Source: a virus. Taken from it: a DNA stretch of 31,754 bases. The DNA lies in IMG/VR virus record IMGVR_UViG_3300027759_000289, positions 1 through 31,754 of that record, one strand, 5' to 3'. Below, in pieces: positions 13,336 through 21,486 of this stretch. Every line of letters begins with the position of its first letter. Within the stretch, counting starts at the first letter, position 1. A program made the position numbers and the translations under genes. The notes beneath the pieces are model-generated. The model had not been told where the DNA came from, made no database searches, and was given only the letters and a program-made list of their open reading frames with translations.

Positions 13336-14085
13336 TTAAATTGTTTTTGTCAAATTAACCTTATTTATAATTTTAGATTGTTGTATAAAGTTTAACAATT
13401 TTCTTTTGGTCAAAGGAATCAATGTCTCATTGAATGGAAAATTATCGTCGTGATTTACTTTGAATAGTATAAGTTCTCTATGAACTTCTTCACTACTTAA
13501 ATTTTTAATTAAAGTTTTTTTGTTTTCAAATAACTCCGAAGTAATTTCTTGGTTTTCAATCTCACATATTTTTTTAATGTAGCATTTAACATCAGGAAAA
13601 TCCTTTTTAATTTCTTTAATTACAAATTCGTATAAGTAATTTTTTTCTTTGTTTCTAATTATAAAAAGTCCTTGTTTGTTTTCAATTTTTTTTGGGTTCT
13701 TTAATACAGTTAATGAAATACTATCATTCACCAACTCCCAAATTGCCTTTGCATGGTCAAAAAAGTTTTGTAATTTCTCTGATGAATATTTGCTTATTCT
13801 ATATAATTCTAAGATTTCTTGACCAGTCATTGGTGGTATTTCTTGACTAACTAAATCTGATAATAAAATTTCTTCATCTTTTTCTTTTAATTTTTTTGTC
13901 AATGACAGATATTGACCTTTTTGTAACACTAAATTTATATTAGCCAAATGAAGTGACAACAATTGAAAATTTGGATAAAGTTTAAAATCGTTTAACTCTT
14001 TTTCAATTTTTTGTAAATACCCTAATAAAATATATTGTTTGTGTTCAAAATCTACTGGCTCTTGAAATACCCAATTTGTCTCCAT
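13336..14085 (-). CDS. Hypothetical protein
   Basis: 249 residues, soluble, mostly helical in the first 130 and mixed alpha/beta after that (GLFIIRNKEKNYLYEFVIKE). Cysteines occur at about 167 and 172. It carries no [I/L]-x-E tag and I recognise no family. It is probably the first gene of the run that leads through glutamine synthetase to the methyltransferase at 10060. Confidence 0.68.
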   Translation of the reverse strand: METNWVFQEPVDFEHKQYILLGYLQKIEKELNDFKLYPNFQLLSLHLANINLVLQKGQYLSLTKKLKEKDEEILLSDLVSQEIPPMTGQEILELYRISKYSSEKLQNFFDHAKAIWELVNDSISLTVLKNPKKIENKQGLFIIRNKEKNYLYEFVIKEIKKDFPDVKCYIKKICEIENQEITSELFENKKTLIKNLSSEEVHRELILFKVNHDDNFPFNETLIPLTKRKLLNFIQQSKIINKVNLTKTI

Positions 14086-14124
14086 GTATAAAAAATAAGA
14101 AAAATATGTTGGTCAGTAAATAAA

Positions 14125-15324
14125 TTAATTATATCTCATTACAATAAATGGCTCTCCATTTACATAAATTTCATCGTGGTCACCGTCATAACTACCTAAA
14201 ATATCACCCCAAGAATCATTATCAATTATATAATCTATTACAGCCTCCGTATCAACATAATACAAAATTTCATTTTTATCAAATCCTTGGTCAGATAAAA
14301 ATGAAACAAATTCATCTTCATTATCGTCAACATAAGATTCAATTGCCGATTCTATTTCGTCTTCGTTGTAATCACCTTCTGGGTTTTCTTCAACGTCTTT
14401 AATTAATTCTGTTATATCATCAATTTCTTCTTGGATGTTATTTTCGGTTTCGTCATCTAAATCTTCATTATTTATTCTTTGTTCTAATTTTTCAATTTTT
14501 TGTTTGTATATATTTACAATTTTTTCTTGTTGTTGTGTCAAATCTTTTTTAATTCCCCAGTTTTCAGGGTCATCATAAAATGATTCTGATATATAATCTC
14601 TTAAAAAACCCCTAACCGACTCATTATCTAAATGGTCTTCCCAAACCCAAGAAGCAAATGCTTCATATCCAAGTTCATCTATTCTTCCCTCGATTGAACG
14701 TCTGGCAGCACTTTCTATTTCATCTTCACTAAATACCATCCATTCTGTGTCTCTACTTTCTTCACCTAACCAAGTAAAAAAACCACCACCGTAATGTGTG
14801 TAATTTTCAGGATAAATAAAATATTTGTCCTCAAGAACTTCCTCCTCACTAACGCCATCGTCATAATAAGACAATATACGTTGATTTTCTAAATGTTCGT
14901 ATAACGCCTCTGTTCGGTAGGATATTTTTTTTCCATTTTCAATATTCCAATCGTTTTTCTTTCTTAGTTCATCTAAATAATTAAGTTTTTCTTGAAGTAT
15001 TTTTTGTTGTCTTATATAATATCTTTTACTATACCAGTCTCTAACGGTTTTAGCTTTACTTTCATCAAAAACATCAACGTCACTATAACTAATATCTAAA
15101 TTTCCTTCAATTTTAGAAAGTGAGTCAAGATTTTTAATTTCTTTGTCGTATTGTAAATCTAAATCACCGGTGATTATAATATCTTTATTTTTGTAATATT
15201 TTTTTAGTAATGCAACATCACTATTGAAATAGGGCAAATTTTCTTTAAAGTCTTCAGGTGAAATCCTTATAACATTTTCAATCTGCTCATAAATGACTCT
15301 TTTTATAATTTTTTCTAATGACAT
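14125..15324 (-). CDS. Tagged, very acidic protein with LRR-like segment
   Basis: 399 residues. The tag SLEKIIKRVIYE ends in I11-Y-E13 and is followed by Q. Residues about 50-85 (DIIITGDLDLQYDKEIKNL, then LSKIEGNLDIS) look like leucine-rich-repeat or beta-solenoid turns common in phage proteins. A long Asp/Glu-rich part follows with Trp and Tyr (about 150-240), a coiled coil (about 262-310) and more acidic sequence. No enzyme motif is seen. The strongly acidic tail could mimic DNA or bind basic partners; that is inference. ATATTTAT lies 5 nt before the start. Confidence 0.75.
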   Translation of the reverse strand: MSLEKIIKRVIYEQIENVIRISPEDFKENLPYFNSDVALLKKYYKNKDIIITGDLDLQYDKEIKNLDSLSKIEGNLDISYSDVDVFDESKAKTVRDWYSKRYYIRQQKILQEKLNYLDELRKKNDWNIENGKKISYRTEALYEHLENQRILSYYDDGVSEEEVLEDKYFIYPENYTHYGGGFFTWLGEESRDTEWMVFSEDEIESAARRSIEGRIDELGYEAFASWVWEDHLDNESVRGFLRDYISESFYDDPENWGIKKDLTQQQEKIVNIYKQKIEKLEQRINNEDLDDETENNIQEEIDDITELIKDVEENPEGDYNEDEIESAIESYVDDNEDEFVSFLSDQGFDKNEILYYVDTEAVIDYIIDNDSWGDILGSYDGDHDEIYVNGEPFIVMRYN

Positions 15325-15329
15325 ATGTT

Positions 15330-15337
15330 ATAAATAT
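15330..15337 (-). promoter_or_regulatory. ATATTTAT motif, candidate late promoter
   Basis: Lies 5 nt before the ATG at 15324, preceded by G and followed by AACAT. Confidence 0.42.
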
Positions 15338-15355
15338 CTAAAAAAAGAATTGATT

Positions 15356-15363
15356 TATCTTTG
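15356..15363 (+). promoter_or_regulatory. Host-type -7 box TATCTTTG
   Basis: Faces the small plus-strand gene at 15429, leaving a leader of about 60 nt. No TTG is found 19-20 nt upstream. A plus-strand ATATTTAT at 15391-15398 lies between it and the gene, so either could be the promoter. Confidence 0.45.
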
Positions 15364-15390
15364 AATGAATATAAATTACAATATAAGAAA

Positions 15391-15398
15391 ATATTTAT
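15391..15398 (+). promoter_or_regulatory. ATATTTAT motif on the plus strand
   Basis: Its end is 30 nt before the ATG at 15429, the same distance as the plus-strand copy before 22410. Confidence 0.35.
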
Positions 15399-15428
15399 AT
15401 TAAAATAAACCATTTAAAACTTTAAGTC

Positions 15429-15569
15429 ATGGGATGCGGATGTAAAAACAACCAAACACAAACTCAAACACAAACACAGACTCAAACACAAACACAGAGT
15501 CAACAAAACACACAGTCTGTTAAGAGTGCAGTTACAAAAATTGTTGAAAAGTATTACAACAAAAAATAA
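15429..15569 (+). CDS. MGCGCK small protein with Gln-Thr repeats
   Basis: 46 residues. It begins MGCGCKNN, continues with eight or so Gln-Thr dipeptides (about 9-24) and ends with a basic helix (VKSAVTKIVEKYYNKK). The two cysteines two apart might bind metal or form disulfides, and the glycine after Met resembles a modification site, but no evidence decides. Small proteins with this MGCGC start and a helical KxVEKYY end are familiar in phages of this kind; no function is known to me. The leader carries CATTTAAAA, shared with the secreted genes at 1001 and 2401. The repeat DNA (ACAAACTC/ACACAAAC units) could change length by slippage. Confidence 0.75.
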   Translation: MGCGCKNNQTQTQTQTQTQTQTQSQQNTQSVKSAVTKIVEKYYNKK

Positions 15570-15632
15570 TTACTATTTAACTAAATTTTTTTTTTACATA
15601 AGATTGTAAAAATAAAAAGTTAAATATTAATA

Positions 15633-16484
15633 ATGTCACAAATTGAAATTAATAATCTTTTAGATGGAAAAAGATTATGCAACACACTAGCAAATATTCT
15701 TGTAAACAAATTCGAAGAAGTAACTCCTGGATGTAAGACTGAATTAACGGTTTTTAATCACAGGAGTTTTTTCATTGTTAATGGTTTTACAACGGCCAAA
15801 CAAACTGTTAATATTCTTGAAAGTTTTAGAAACTATTTAAGTGAATTTAAAGATAGTAGGTATGAAACGGTTAAGGTAATTGACATTATTAATTTTGTTG
15901 ATGTATTAAAAACAAATCCTATCAATTTGAATTTTACTTTCGATAAATTATCAAAAAAAGTAGAAAAAAGTCTTTTAGGTTTTGTTGATAACTTTTTTGA
16001 TAGTGGTGTAAAAATTAATTTAAAATTTGACTACGATAATAAAATTATTCTTTTTAACTCTGATTCTGATAATAATGTTTTAAGTAATGTTTTAAGGTTA
16101 GACTATCCAAATTATAAATTAATTGAATTTAATTTTGAAAATTTAGAGTACCATTCTGAAAGAAAATATGGTTTATCTAATGGTATTGAGAAATACTATA
16201 GTTTTTTAGGTGATTATATTTCTAACCATATTTTTGCAAAATCGCTATCAGACAATTTAAGTTTTTCGATTTACAGTGATGAATTATATATCAACATTAA
16301 TTCAGAAAATATCATTTTTAAAATTAACAATAATAATCATGTGGTTAAAACTGAATGGATGGAATCAATGATTTTAGATATATTTCCATTTGACGAAAAA
16401 TCTTTATCTGATACTTTTGGAAATAAAAATATCGAAGAAAAAATAGAAGAGTTAGATTTATTAAACGAGATTATTTTATTCTGA
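15633..16484 (+). CDS. Hypothetical protein
   Basis: 283 residues, plus strand, soluble, unrecognised. It is rich in Asn, Ile, Phe and Lys, with alternating beta-like stretches (KINLKFDYDNKIILFNSDS) and helices. Cysteines appear at about 16 and 34 only. The C-terminus is acidic (EKIEELDLLNEIILF). It overlaps the glutaredoxin-like gene by 9 nt in convergent orientation, with no terminator between, so the two transcripts may overlap. It probably follows the 46-residue gene at 15429. Confidence 0.65.
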   Translation: MSQIEINNLLDGKRLCNTLANILVNKFEEVTPGCKTELTVFNHRSFFIVNGFTTAKQTVNILESFRNYLSEFKDSRYETVKVIDIINFVDVLKTNPINLNFTFDKLSKKVEKSLLGFVDNFFDSGVKINLKFDYDNKIILFNSDSDNNVLSNVLRLDYPNYKLIEFNFENLEYHSERKYGLSNGIEKYYSFLGDYISNHIFAKSLSDNLSFSIYSDELYININSENIIFKINNNNHVVKTEWMESMILDIFPFDEKSLSDTFGNKNIEEKIEELDLLNEIILF

Positions 16485-16766
16485 TACATAACTATTCGCT
16501 AAATTGAAGGCTTCTGTAATGTCTTGATAATCATCATCAGGAGCCAACAATTTAACGTCGCTATAGTTTTCGCCAGATTTATCTAATGTCATGAATATCA
16601 TTGCAGGAACAAATTCATTTTTTTTTGCACTGACAAATTCTTCGTACTCGTCGGCATATTCAAAAATATCTCTATCGATAAATGCTACTTCATTATTTTG
16701 AAATAATTCTTTCAAATCTGTACAATGTGGACACCCTTTCATTGTAAATAAAACAATAACTTTCAT
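16476..16766 (-). CDS. Glutaredoxin/thioredoxin-like protein
   Basis: 96 residues with the glutaredoxin layout: beta strand KVIVLFTMKG, CPHC active site at 12-15, helix TDLKELFQNN, strand AFIDRDIFEYA and a likely cis-proline at VPAM (about residue 53-56). Members reduce disulfides, often for ribonucleotide reductase. The CPHC pair is thioredoxin/DsbA-like rather than the CPYC of standard glutaredoxins. Its ATG overlaps the preceding stop as ATGA, so it is coupled with 16763-17104. A redox partner for phage nucleotide synthesis is plausible. Confidence 0.82.
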   Translation of the reverse strand: MKVIVLFTMKGCPHCTDLKELFQNNEVAFIDRDIFEYADEYEEFVSAKKNEFVPAMIFMTLDKSGENYSDVKLLAPDDDYQDITEAFNLANSYVSE

Positions 16767-17104
16767 ATATTATCTATTGTAAAAAATTTATTTAAACCAA
16801 CCAAAAGAATATCTATTCTTGATAAATCATCAGTCAGAATGTTTATTTTGTATGTTGATTCATTTTCAACTTTTTGGAAATAAATTAGTACTTGGTTTTT
16901 ACTCCATCTAATAACTCCCTCTAAATAATAATGTTTTTGGTCAAATAAGGAATTGGACCATACCACAGTACCTTTTTCCATTAAAGTTATTAATCCTTGA
17001 GAAGTTATATTTCTAGTTTTTACGGAGTTGGGTCTTATACCGCTCTCAAATAAACTATTGAAAGTATCGTATACATAAGAAGGTACAAACTCTATTTTAT
17101 CCAT
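16763..17104 (-). CDS. Hypothetical protein
   Basis: 113 residues, soluble, unrecognised. The middle is beta-rich (TVVWSNSLFDQKHYYLEGV, then NQVLIYFQKVE) and resembles a small barrel, and the C-terminus is helical. It is coupled by ATGA to the glutaredoxin-like gene. The ATATTTAT motif lies 10 nt before its start although it does not carry the tag. Confidence 0.62.
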   Translation of the reverse strand: MDKIEFVPSYVYDTFNSLFESGIRPNSVKTRNITSQGLITLMEKGTVVWSNSLFDQKHYYLEGVIRWSKNQVLIYFQKVENESTYKINILTDDLSRIDILLVGLNKFFTIDNI

Positions 17105-17114
17105 AGTAAATAAA

Positions 17115-17122
17115 ATAAATAT
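17115..17122 (-). promoter_or_regulatory. ATATTTAT motif, candidate late promoter
   Basis: Lies 10 nt before the ATG at 17104, within ATATATTTATTTT, between this gene and 17127-18866. Confidence 0.38.
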
Positions 17123-17126
17123 ATTA

Positions 17127-18866
17127 TTATGGAAGTAAATCTTCTACAAAGTCCAAATACTGATAATCTTGATGGTATAAAATATCATTTTGCCAATTCT
17201 GTAGTTCAGGTGTTGGGTAATTCCAATGTGGAGTCATCGCAATTACTCTAGTCCCTTCGTGTTCCAAACTTTTGAATGTCGACTCTTGCTCAACAGTTTT
17301 ACCATTACGATACTTTTTAACCATTTTTGGTAATTTTAAAGTTCCGAGTTTGTAAAGTAAGTTAATATTTGCAAGTTGAATTTTAGCGACTTGTGAAAAC
17401 TCTAACGATGGTGTTTCATTAAATCTAGCTCTTTCTTGAACATTCAATATTTCATCTATTTTGTATCTATATTCCACAGTTATTCTATCGTCACCATCTG
17501 TTGAGTCTTTACGAATTGAGAATATTAAACAATCTGGTCTTTCTGAATACCCTCGAACACAATTTCGTTGGTGTTGTGATTCTTTTTCATAGTCCGCAGT
17601 TTTTCTTAAAAGAACAGGATAATATGTTTCACCTTCGTGTTCGATTGGTGTTTCTAAACTATCTACATCACCATAGAATCTTTCAACTTCACCTTTTCTG
17701 TACGATTGTAAAAGGCGACTGAACTCTTCATGTTCTAAATTAAAACTACTAATGTTTGTGAATTTGAATTTAACATCTTCTCCAAGATTCATTAAATTTT
17801 TTTTCATCTCTAAATGGTCAATTAAAGTTCTCCATTTATAATGGTCAAAATATGGCATCAAATCTAAAATTCTATCTTTTTCTTTTGGAGTTAAAGGAAC
17901 TAATGTTCTACTCAAGAAATATTGATTAAATTGTTCTTTATCTGAATAAAAACATTCAAAAGACCCACCCATTTGATTCATTTCCATTGGCATTGTCTCA
18001 TCACCATAGTATGATTGAAATACTTTGTTTTCAATTTTGTTAAACCTATCAATTCCCAAAAGATTATATGTTAGATACAATCTATCAAAATCAATCCATT
18101 CCATTTCATTAAAAATCTGTTTAACTTTTGACCCTTTTAAATTTAGTTTTTTCATTATTGAATCAACCAAATTCATATTTGATGATTTTAAATCTTTCTT
18201 TGGAATAAAAAAATAAGTGAATTTTTTCCAACTGTTTGGAATTTTAATTCCATTGACCAAATAATATGTTAAACTATAAAATGACTCCGGTGAATCCCAC
18301 TTAAAATCCTGTGGATTTTCAATTCCTAATTTATCCCATATTTTTTCTAAAAAGAAAATAAAATGATTTTCAGGTTTTACGCTTTCATCAACATGAACAC
18401 TTCTTAAAAAACTTCGAACCGCAACATAAGTTGGATTAACTTTCATGCGAGCTCCCATTTTTTGTTTTTTCTTTGTGATAAATGTTCCTGAGTAGAACAA
18501 TTTAGTTTTGAAATTAAATGAAAAATATTCTGTTGTTTTTCTTTCAACAAAAAACTTACCTCCGACTCTTCTTTGCTTTGTATATAATTGATACTTTAAG
18601 GAAATTTTATTTTCACTTTCTTCGATAAAAAATCTATATCTTATTCTAAATACCGACGCGCAAGGGTTCCCGTAATGTTTAACAAAATCATCCTCAGAAA
18701 ATAGTTGGGTGTCGGTATAAAACTTTTCTTTGTTTTTTGTAAAATGAACTGACTCATAACTGTTATTATGTTTTGAGTCAATATCACAGAAGTTTTTATA
18801 AAGTTCAACTCTGTAATTCTTTTTTTCAATAAACTTATGAAATGTTTTTCCTTCTACTTCTAACAT
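17127..18866 (-). CDS. PcfJ-like protein
   Basis: 579 residues. Near residue 435 it has HQRNCVRGYSERPDCLIFSI followed by DDRITVEYRY and a later VQERARFNETP. This matches the conserved PcfJ-type core in which a Cys-Val-x-x-Tyr segment is followed by I-x-x-(I/L)-R and a beta strand (the family is known from conjugative plasmids and phages and has no proven activity). The first 170 residues are basic and beta-rich (KISLKYQLYTKQRRVGGKFF), and the middle is helical with many aromatic residues. It has no tag or membrane segment. It uses a host-type TATCTTTG box 4 nt before its start codon, suggesting expression apart from the tagged genes. Confidence 0.68.
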   Translation of the reverse strand: MLEVEGKTFHKFIEKKNYRVELYKNFCDIDSKHNNSYESVHFTKNKEKFYTDTQLFSEDDFVKHYGNPCASVFRIRYRFFIEESENKISLKYQLYTKQRRVGGKFFVERKTTEYFSFNFKTKLFYSGTFITKKKQKMGARMKVNPTYVAVRSFLRSVHVDESVKPENHFIFFLEKIWDKLGIENPQDFKWDSPESFYSLTYYLVNGIKIPNSWKKFTYFFIPKKDLKSSNMNLVDSIMKKLNLKGSKVKQIFNEMEWIDFDRLYLTYNLLGIDRFNKIENKVFQSYYGDETMPMEMNQMGGSFECFYSDKEQFNQYFLSRTLVPLTPKEKDRILDLMPYFDHYKWRTLIDHLEMKKNLMNLGEDVKFKFTNISSFNLEHEEFSRLLQSYRKGEVERFYGDVDSLETPIEHEGETYYPVLLRKTADYEKESQHQRNCVRGYSERPDCLIFSIRKDSTDGDDRITVEYRYKIDEILNVQERARFNETPSLEFSQVAKIQLANINLLYKLGTLKLPKMVKKYRNGKTVEQESTFKSLEHEGTRVIAMTPHWNYPTPELQNWQNDILYHQDYQYLDFVEDLLP

Positions 18867-18870
18867 AGTA

Positions 18871-18878
18871 CAAAGATA
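18871..18878 (-). promoter_or_regulatory. Host-type -7 box TATCTTTG, nearly leaderless
   Basis: Plus-strand CAAAGATA, 4 nt before the ATG at 18866. No TTG is seen at 19-20 nt spacing. Confidence 0.5.
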
Positions 18879-18901
18879 AATAAATTTTGGAAATTAAAAA
18901 A

Positions 18902-19189
18902 CTAATTCAATGAAATTTTTCCCATATGGTGGTCCATAAAATTGGAAACCACATTATTTAAGGTGTTTTTTTTAACCTTATTTTGAATTTCTAAAATCAC
19001 CTGAATCATCTGATTTCTTGTTGGTGCTATTTCTTTTTCTTCTTTTTGGTTTTTTTCGGCAATTTCTCTAATTTTTTGATAAAACTTTGAGCCGTCATTG
19101 TCACCAATTAATAGCTTGAGTTGGTCAGGGTTTTGTGTAAAAAACTTGACAAGGGTTGTCATGTAAATTTCTATATCGACATTATTCAT
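18902..19189 (-). CDS. Small hypothetical protein
   Basis: 95 residues, helical, no membrane span. It reads NNVDIEIYMTTLVKFFTQNP, then a Lys/Glu-rich middle and a helical C-terminus with DHHMGK. That DHH is not a DHH-phosphoesterase motif, since the strand context is missing. TAAATTTG, a host-type box, lies at 19194-19201 just before the ATG. Function unknown. Confidence 0.62.
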   Translation of the reverse strand: MNNVDIEIYMTTLVKFFTQNPDQLKLLIGDNDGSKFYQKIREIAEKNQKEEKEIAPTRNQMIQVILEIQNKVKKNTLNNVVSNFMDHHMGKISLN

Positions 19190-19228
19190 ATGACAAATTT
19201 AATAAAAATAATTTATTCAGTAAAATTA

Positions 19229-20593
19229 TTAAAGAAAAATATGTAAGTCAGATTCTTCAGGTAAATCTTTTAAGTCTTCAGGTAATGCGTTTGAATTACT
19301 ATTTTTTAAATTAATAATAGACAACTTAGGAAGGTCTTTGATACAGTCTGGTAATCTCTGTAAATTAGGATTGTCAGGTAGTGATAAAAACTGTAACTTA
19401 TTTAAATTACATACCGATGGTGGTATTGTGGCAACACAACCAACAAAGTGAATTGCTGTTAAATCTGTAAAATTACCAATTGTATCAGGTATATTTAAAT
19501 CCAATTTTGAACTTTTAGCAATAAACTCAAGTCTTGTTATGTTTTTAGGTAATGTTGTGAAAAATTCATCAAACCCATAAAGTGCAATAAATTTAGATGC
19601 TGAATCACTTGGATATTGTACAGAAACTTTTGTTCCTCCTGCAGTAGATAAACCTTTCATAAACTCAAATTTAAAGTATTCTTTCAAACCTTCTTCATTA
19701 GTATTTAAAAAGTCAACTAAATCAATTTGTCTATCTGCTGGGTCCATAAATTGATTAGATGGGAAGTGGAATTGGTACCTATACGCCGGAAGTCCAGAAA
19801 CTTCACCATATTCTTTATCGGCGGTATACTTCATTCCTGAATTTGGTATAACCACATATAAAGGTCCATCCTTGATGTATCTATCAAACCAAGTAAGACC
19901 TGGTGATGATGTACACCATCTTGTTTCACCTTTACCAGGTTCTTGATATGAACCTCCGTAGAAACATGCGGCATCTTTACCTAATTTACCGGTGTCTGAA
20001 ATTCTTGCAACTGTCCAATTTTGACCTCTATAAACAATATCAGCTCCAGGGTGAGCGTAAGTTTTAGAAGCTTCTTTCTTTTCAGTCGCACTTGCTTTAG
20101 TTTTTTCTAAACTAAAATCTTTAACATAATCATATAATGTCTCAGGTGTTAATTTATTAATATCTCTTGCTTCTTGAGGTAGTCTATTTTTAAATCTTTC
20201 AAACTTTTGTAAGTCTCCAGTTACTTTATACAAGTCTTCTAAGAATAAATCTTGGTATTGTTTAAGTGCTGATTTATATTGTCCTGATTGTGGGTCAGAA
20301 ACCATTAGTGGGTGGTCTGATGGTAATTTAGGTGTCACAAAGTTTTTCAACAACCACTGAGCGTACTTACCAATTTTTACCTTTTCCATATCTTCAGGTT
20401 TCACTGAATCAATATCCATACCTTCAGGAACTCTTGTTGTTGGGTCGGCAGCAATTAATGCAAATAAAGTTTCAAAAGGCATAATACCTTTTTGCCCCCT
20501 TTCTTTTGGTTTAACAAATTTGTCAAATAAAACTTGAAATCTTGAACTTTCAACTATTATGTCTCGTAATATATTAGTAAATCTAATCGCCAT
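19229..20593 (-). CDS. Tagged multidomain protein with C-terminal leucine-rich repeats
   Basis: 454 residues. Tag: AIRFTNILRDIIVE, cut predicted after E15 before S. Residues about 16-170 are helical. A second domain (about 185-300) contains GETRWCTSS followed by FDRYIKDGPLYVVI, a Trp-Cys-Thr motif next to a strand that recalls the PcfJ-type core of the gene at 17127. The C-terminal 120 residues are about five leucine-rich repeats (IPDTIGNFTDLTAIHF, then LPDNPNLQRLPDCI). LRRs bind proteins, so a packaged protein with a binding tail is a reasonable guess. ATATTTAT lies 16 nt before the start. Confidence 0.78.
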   Translation of the reverse strand: MAIRFTNILRDIIVESSRFQVLFDKFVKPKERGQKGIMPFETLFALIAADPTTRVPEGMDIDSVKPEDMEKVKIGKYAQWLLKNFVTPKLPSDHPLMVSDPQSGQYKSALKQYQDLFLEDLYKVTGDLQKFERFKNRLPQEARDINKLTPETLYDYVKDFSLEKTKASATEKKEASKTYAHPGADIVYRGQNWTVARISDTGKLGKDAACFYGGSYQEPGKGETRWCTSSPGLTWFDRYIKDGPLYVVIPNSGMKYTADKEYGEVSGLPAYRYQFHFPSNQFMDPADRQIDLVDFLNTNEEGLKEYFKFEFMKGLSTAGGTKVSVQYPSDSASKFIALYGFDEFFTTLPKNITRLEFIAKSSKLDLNIPDTIGNFTDLTAIHFVGCVATIPPSVCNLNKLQFLSLPDNPNLQRLPDCIKDLPKLSIINLKNSNSNALPEDLKDLPEESDLHIFL

Positions 20594-20609
20594 CTTTTTA
20601 ATTTTATAT

Positions 20610-20617
20610 ATAAATAT
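20610..20617 (-). promoter_or_regulatory. ATATTTAT motif, candidate late promoter
   Basis: Lies 16 nt before the ATG at 20593, preceded by CA, followed by ATATA. Confidence 0.42.
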
Positions 20618-20641
20618 TGCAAATTTTAAAAAAAATAAAAC

Positions 20642-21481
20642 TTAGTAGTTCATAATGAGTAATTCTTCACCCATATTTTGTTTTTCTCCTTTCTTGGCGG
20701 CGGCAGCTTTTGCAAACTCTTTTTTAACCCAATTGTATTGGTCTTCAGGAAACCACTGATGTAATAAGTCAAAATCGTAATATGATAATGAAAATTTACC
20801 CTGAACATTATGTAAAACATTTGCCAATCTTTCGTGGTCTTGTCTATCAAAATCATGATTAGAGTAGTAATTCTCAGTTTTCCAATAAGGTGGGTCCAAA
20901 TAGATGTAAGTGGATGGTGAGTCGTATTTATTAATAACGTCAGCAAAATCCATATTTTCTACATCTGTAATCTTTAAAAAATGGTCTACCCAATCAGGTT
21001 TTGATAACTTATCTCTAAAGGTAAGATATTTTGATTTATACTTCCCTTTAAGGTCAATAAAGTTAGATGTTTCAGGTTTTGACCCACTAAATACTTGTGT
21101 TAGAATATAAACGTATTTGGCTGCAACCTCGTAATCGCCAGGTTCTACGCTGAAACCTTCATTAAAAACTTCAGCCTGAAAGCTTACAAATTGATTTCTA
21201 TAAATCTCAGGAGTGATGTCCACACCTTGTTTTTGACAATCAATAGAGTTAATTGCTCGTAACAATTCAGTTGGGTTTTGAACACACTTGAATAGATTAT
21301 AGTTCAGTGGATTAAAATCATTATAAACCACTTTTTTAAGATTCGGGAACTGTTTTAGGTCCATATTATAGAAACACCAAAACATTCCTCCAAAAGTCTC
21401 TAAATAGACCTCCATATTTTTATCGTAGAAAGGGACTATCCACTTTCCAATTTTACTCTTACCGCCAATGTATGAAACCAA
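20642..21481 (-). CDS. Dam-type (D12 class) N6-adenine DNA methyltransferase
   Basis: 279 residues. The N-terminal YIGGKSKIGKWIV is the G-G-K motif of D12 enzymes, followed by the SAM-binding segment ETFGGMFWCFYNM (about 29-41, usually FVGGGAVFF). The catalytic DPPY sits in IYLDPPYW near residue 195, with the target-recognition part between, as in alpha-class enzymes. It transfers a methyl group to adenine N6. The motif I loop is somewhat divergent (FGG for the usual GGG). No partner nuclease is present. Immediately upstream (5 nt) is a LAGLIDADG gene, a common neighbour of conserved phage genes. Confidence 0.88.
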   Translation of the reverse strand: MVSYIGGKSKIGKWIVPFYDKNMEVYLETFGGMFWCFYNMDLKQFPNLKKVVYNDFNPLNYNLFKCVQNPTELLRAINSIDCQKQGVDITPEIYRNQFVSFQAEVFNEGFSVEPGDYEVAAKYVYILTQVFSGSKPETSNFIDLKGKYKSKYLTFRDKLSKPDWVDHFLKITDVENMDFADVINKYDSPSTYIYLDPPYWKTENYYSNHDFDRQDHERLANVLHNVQGKFSLSYYDFDLLHQWFPEDQYNWVKKEFAKAAAAKKGEKQNMGEELLIMNY

Positions 21482-21486
21482 AACTA

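Noticed and set aside
18902-19189. DHH-type phosphoesterase from a DHH tripeptide
   Set aside because: The tripeptide lies in a short helical protein without the other DHH motifs.
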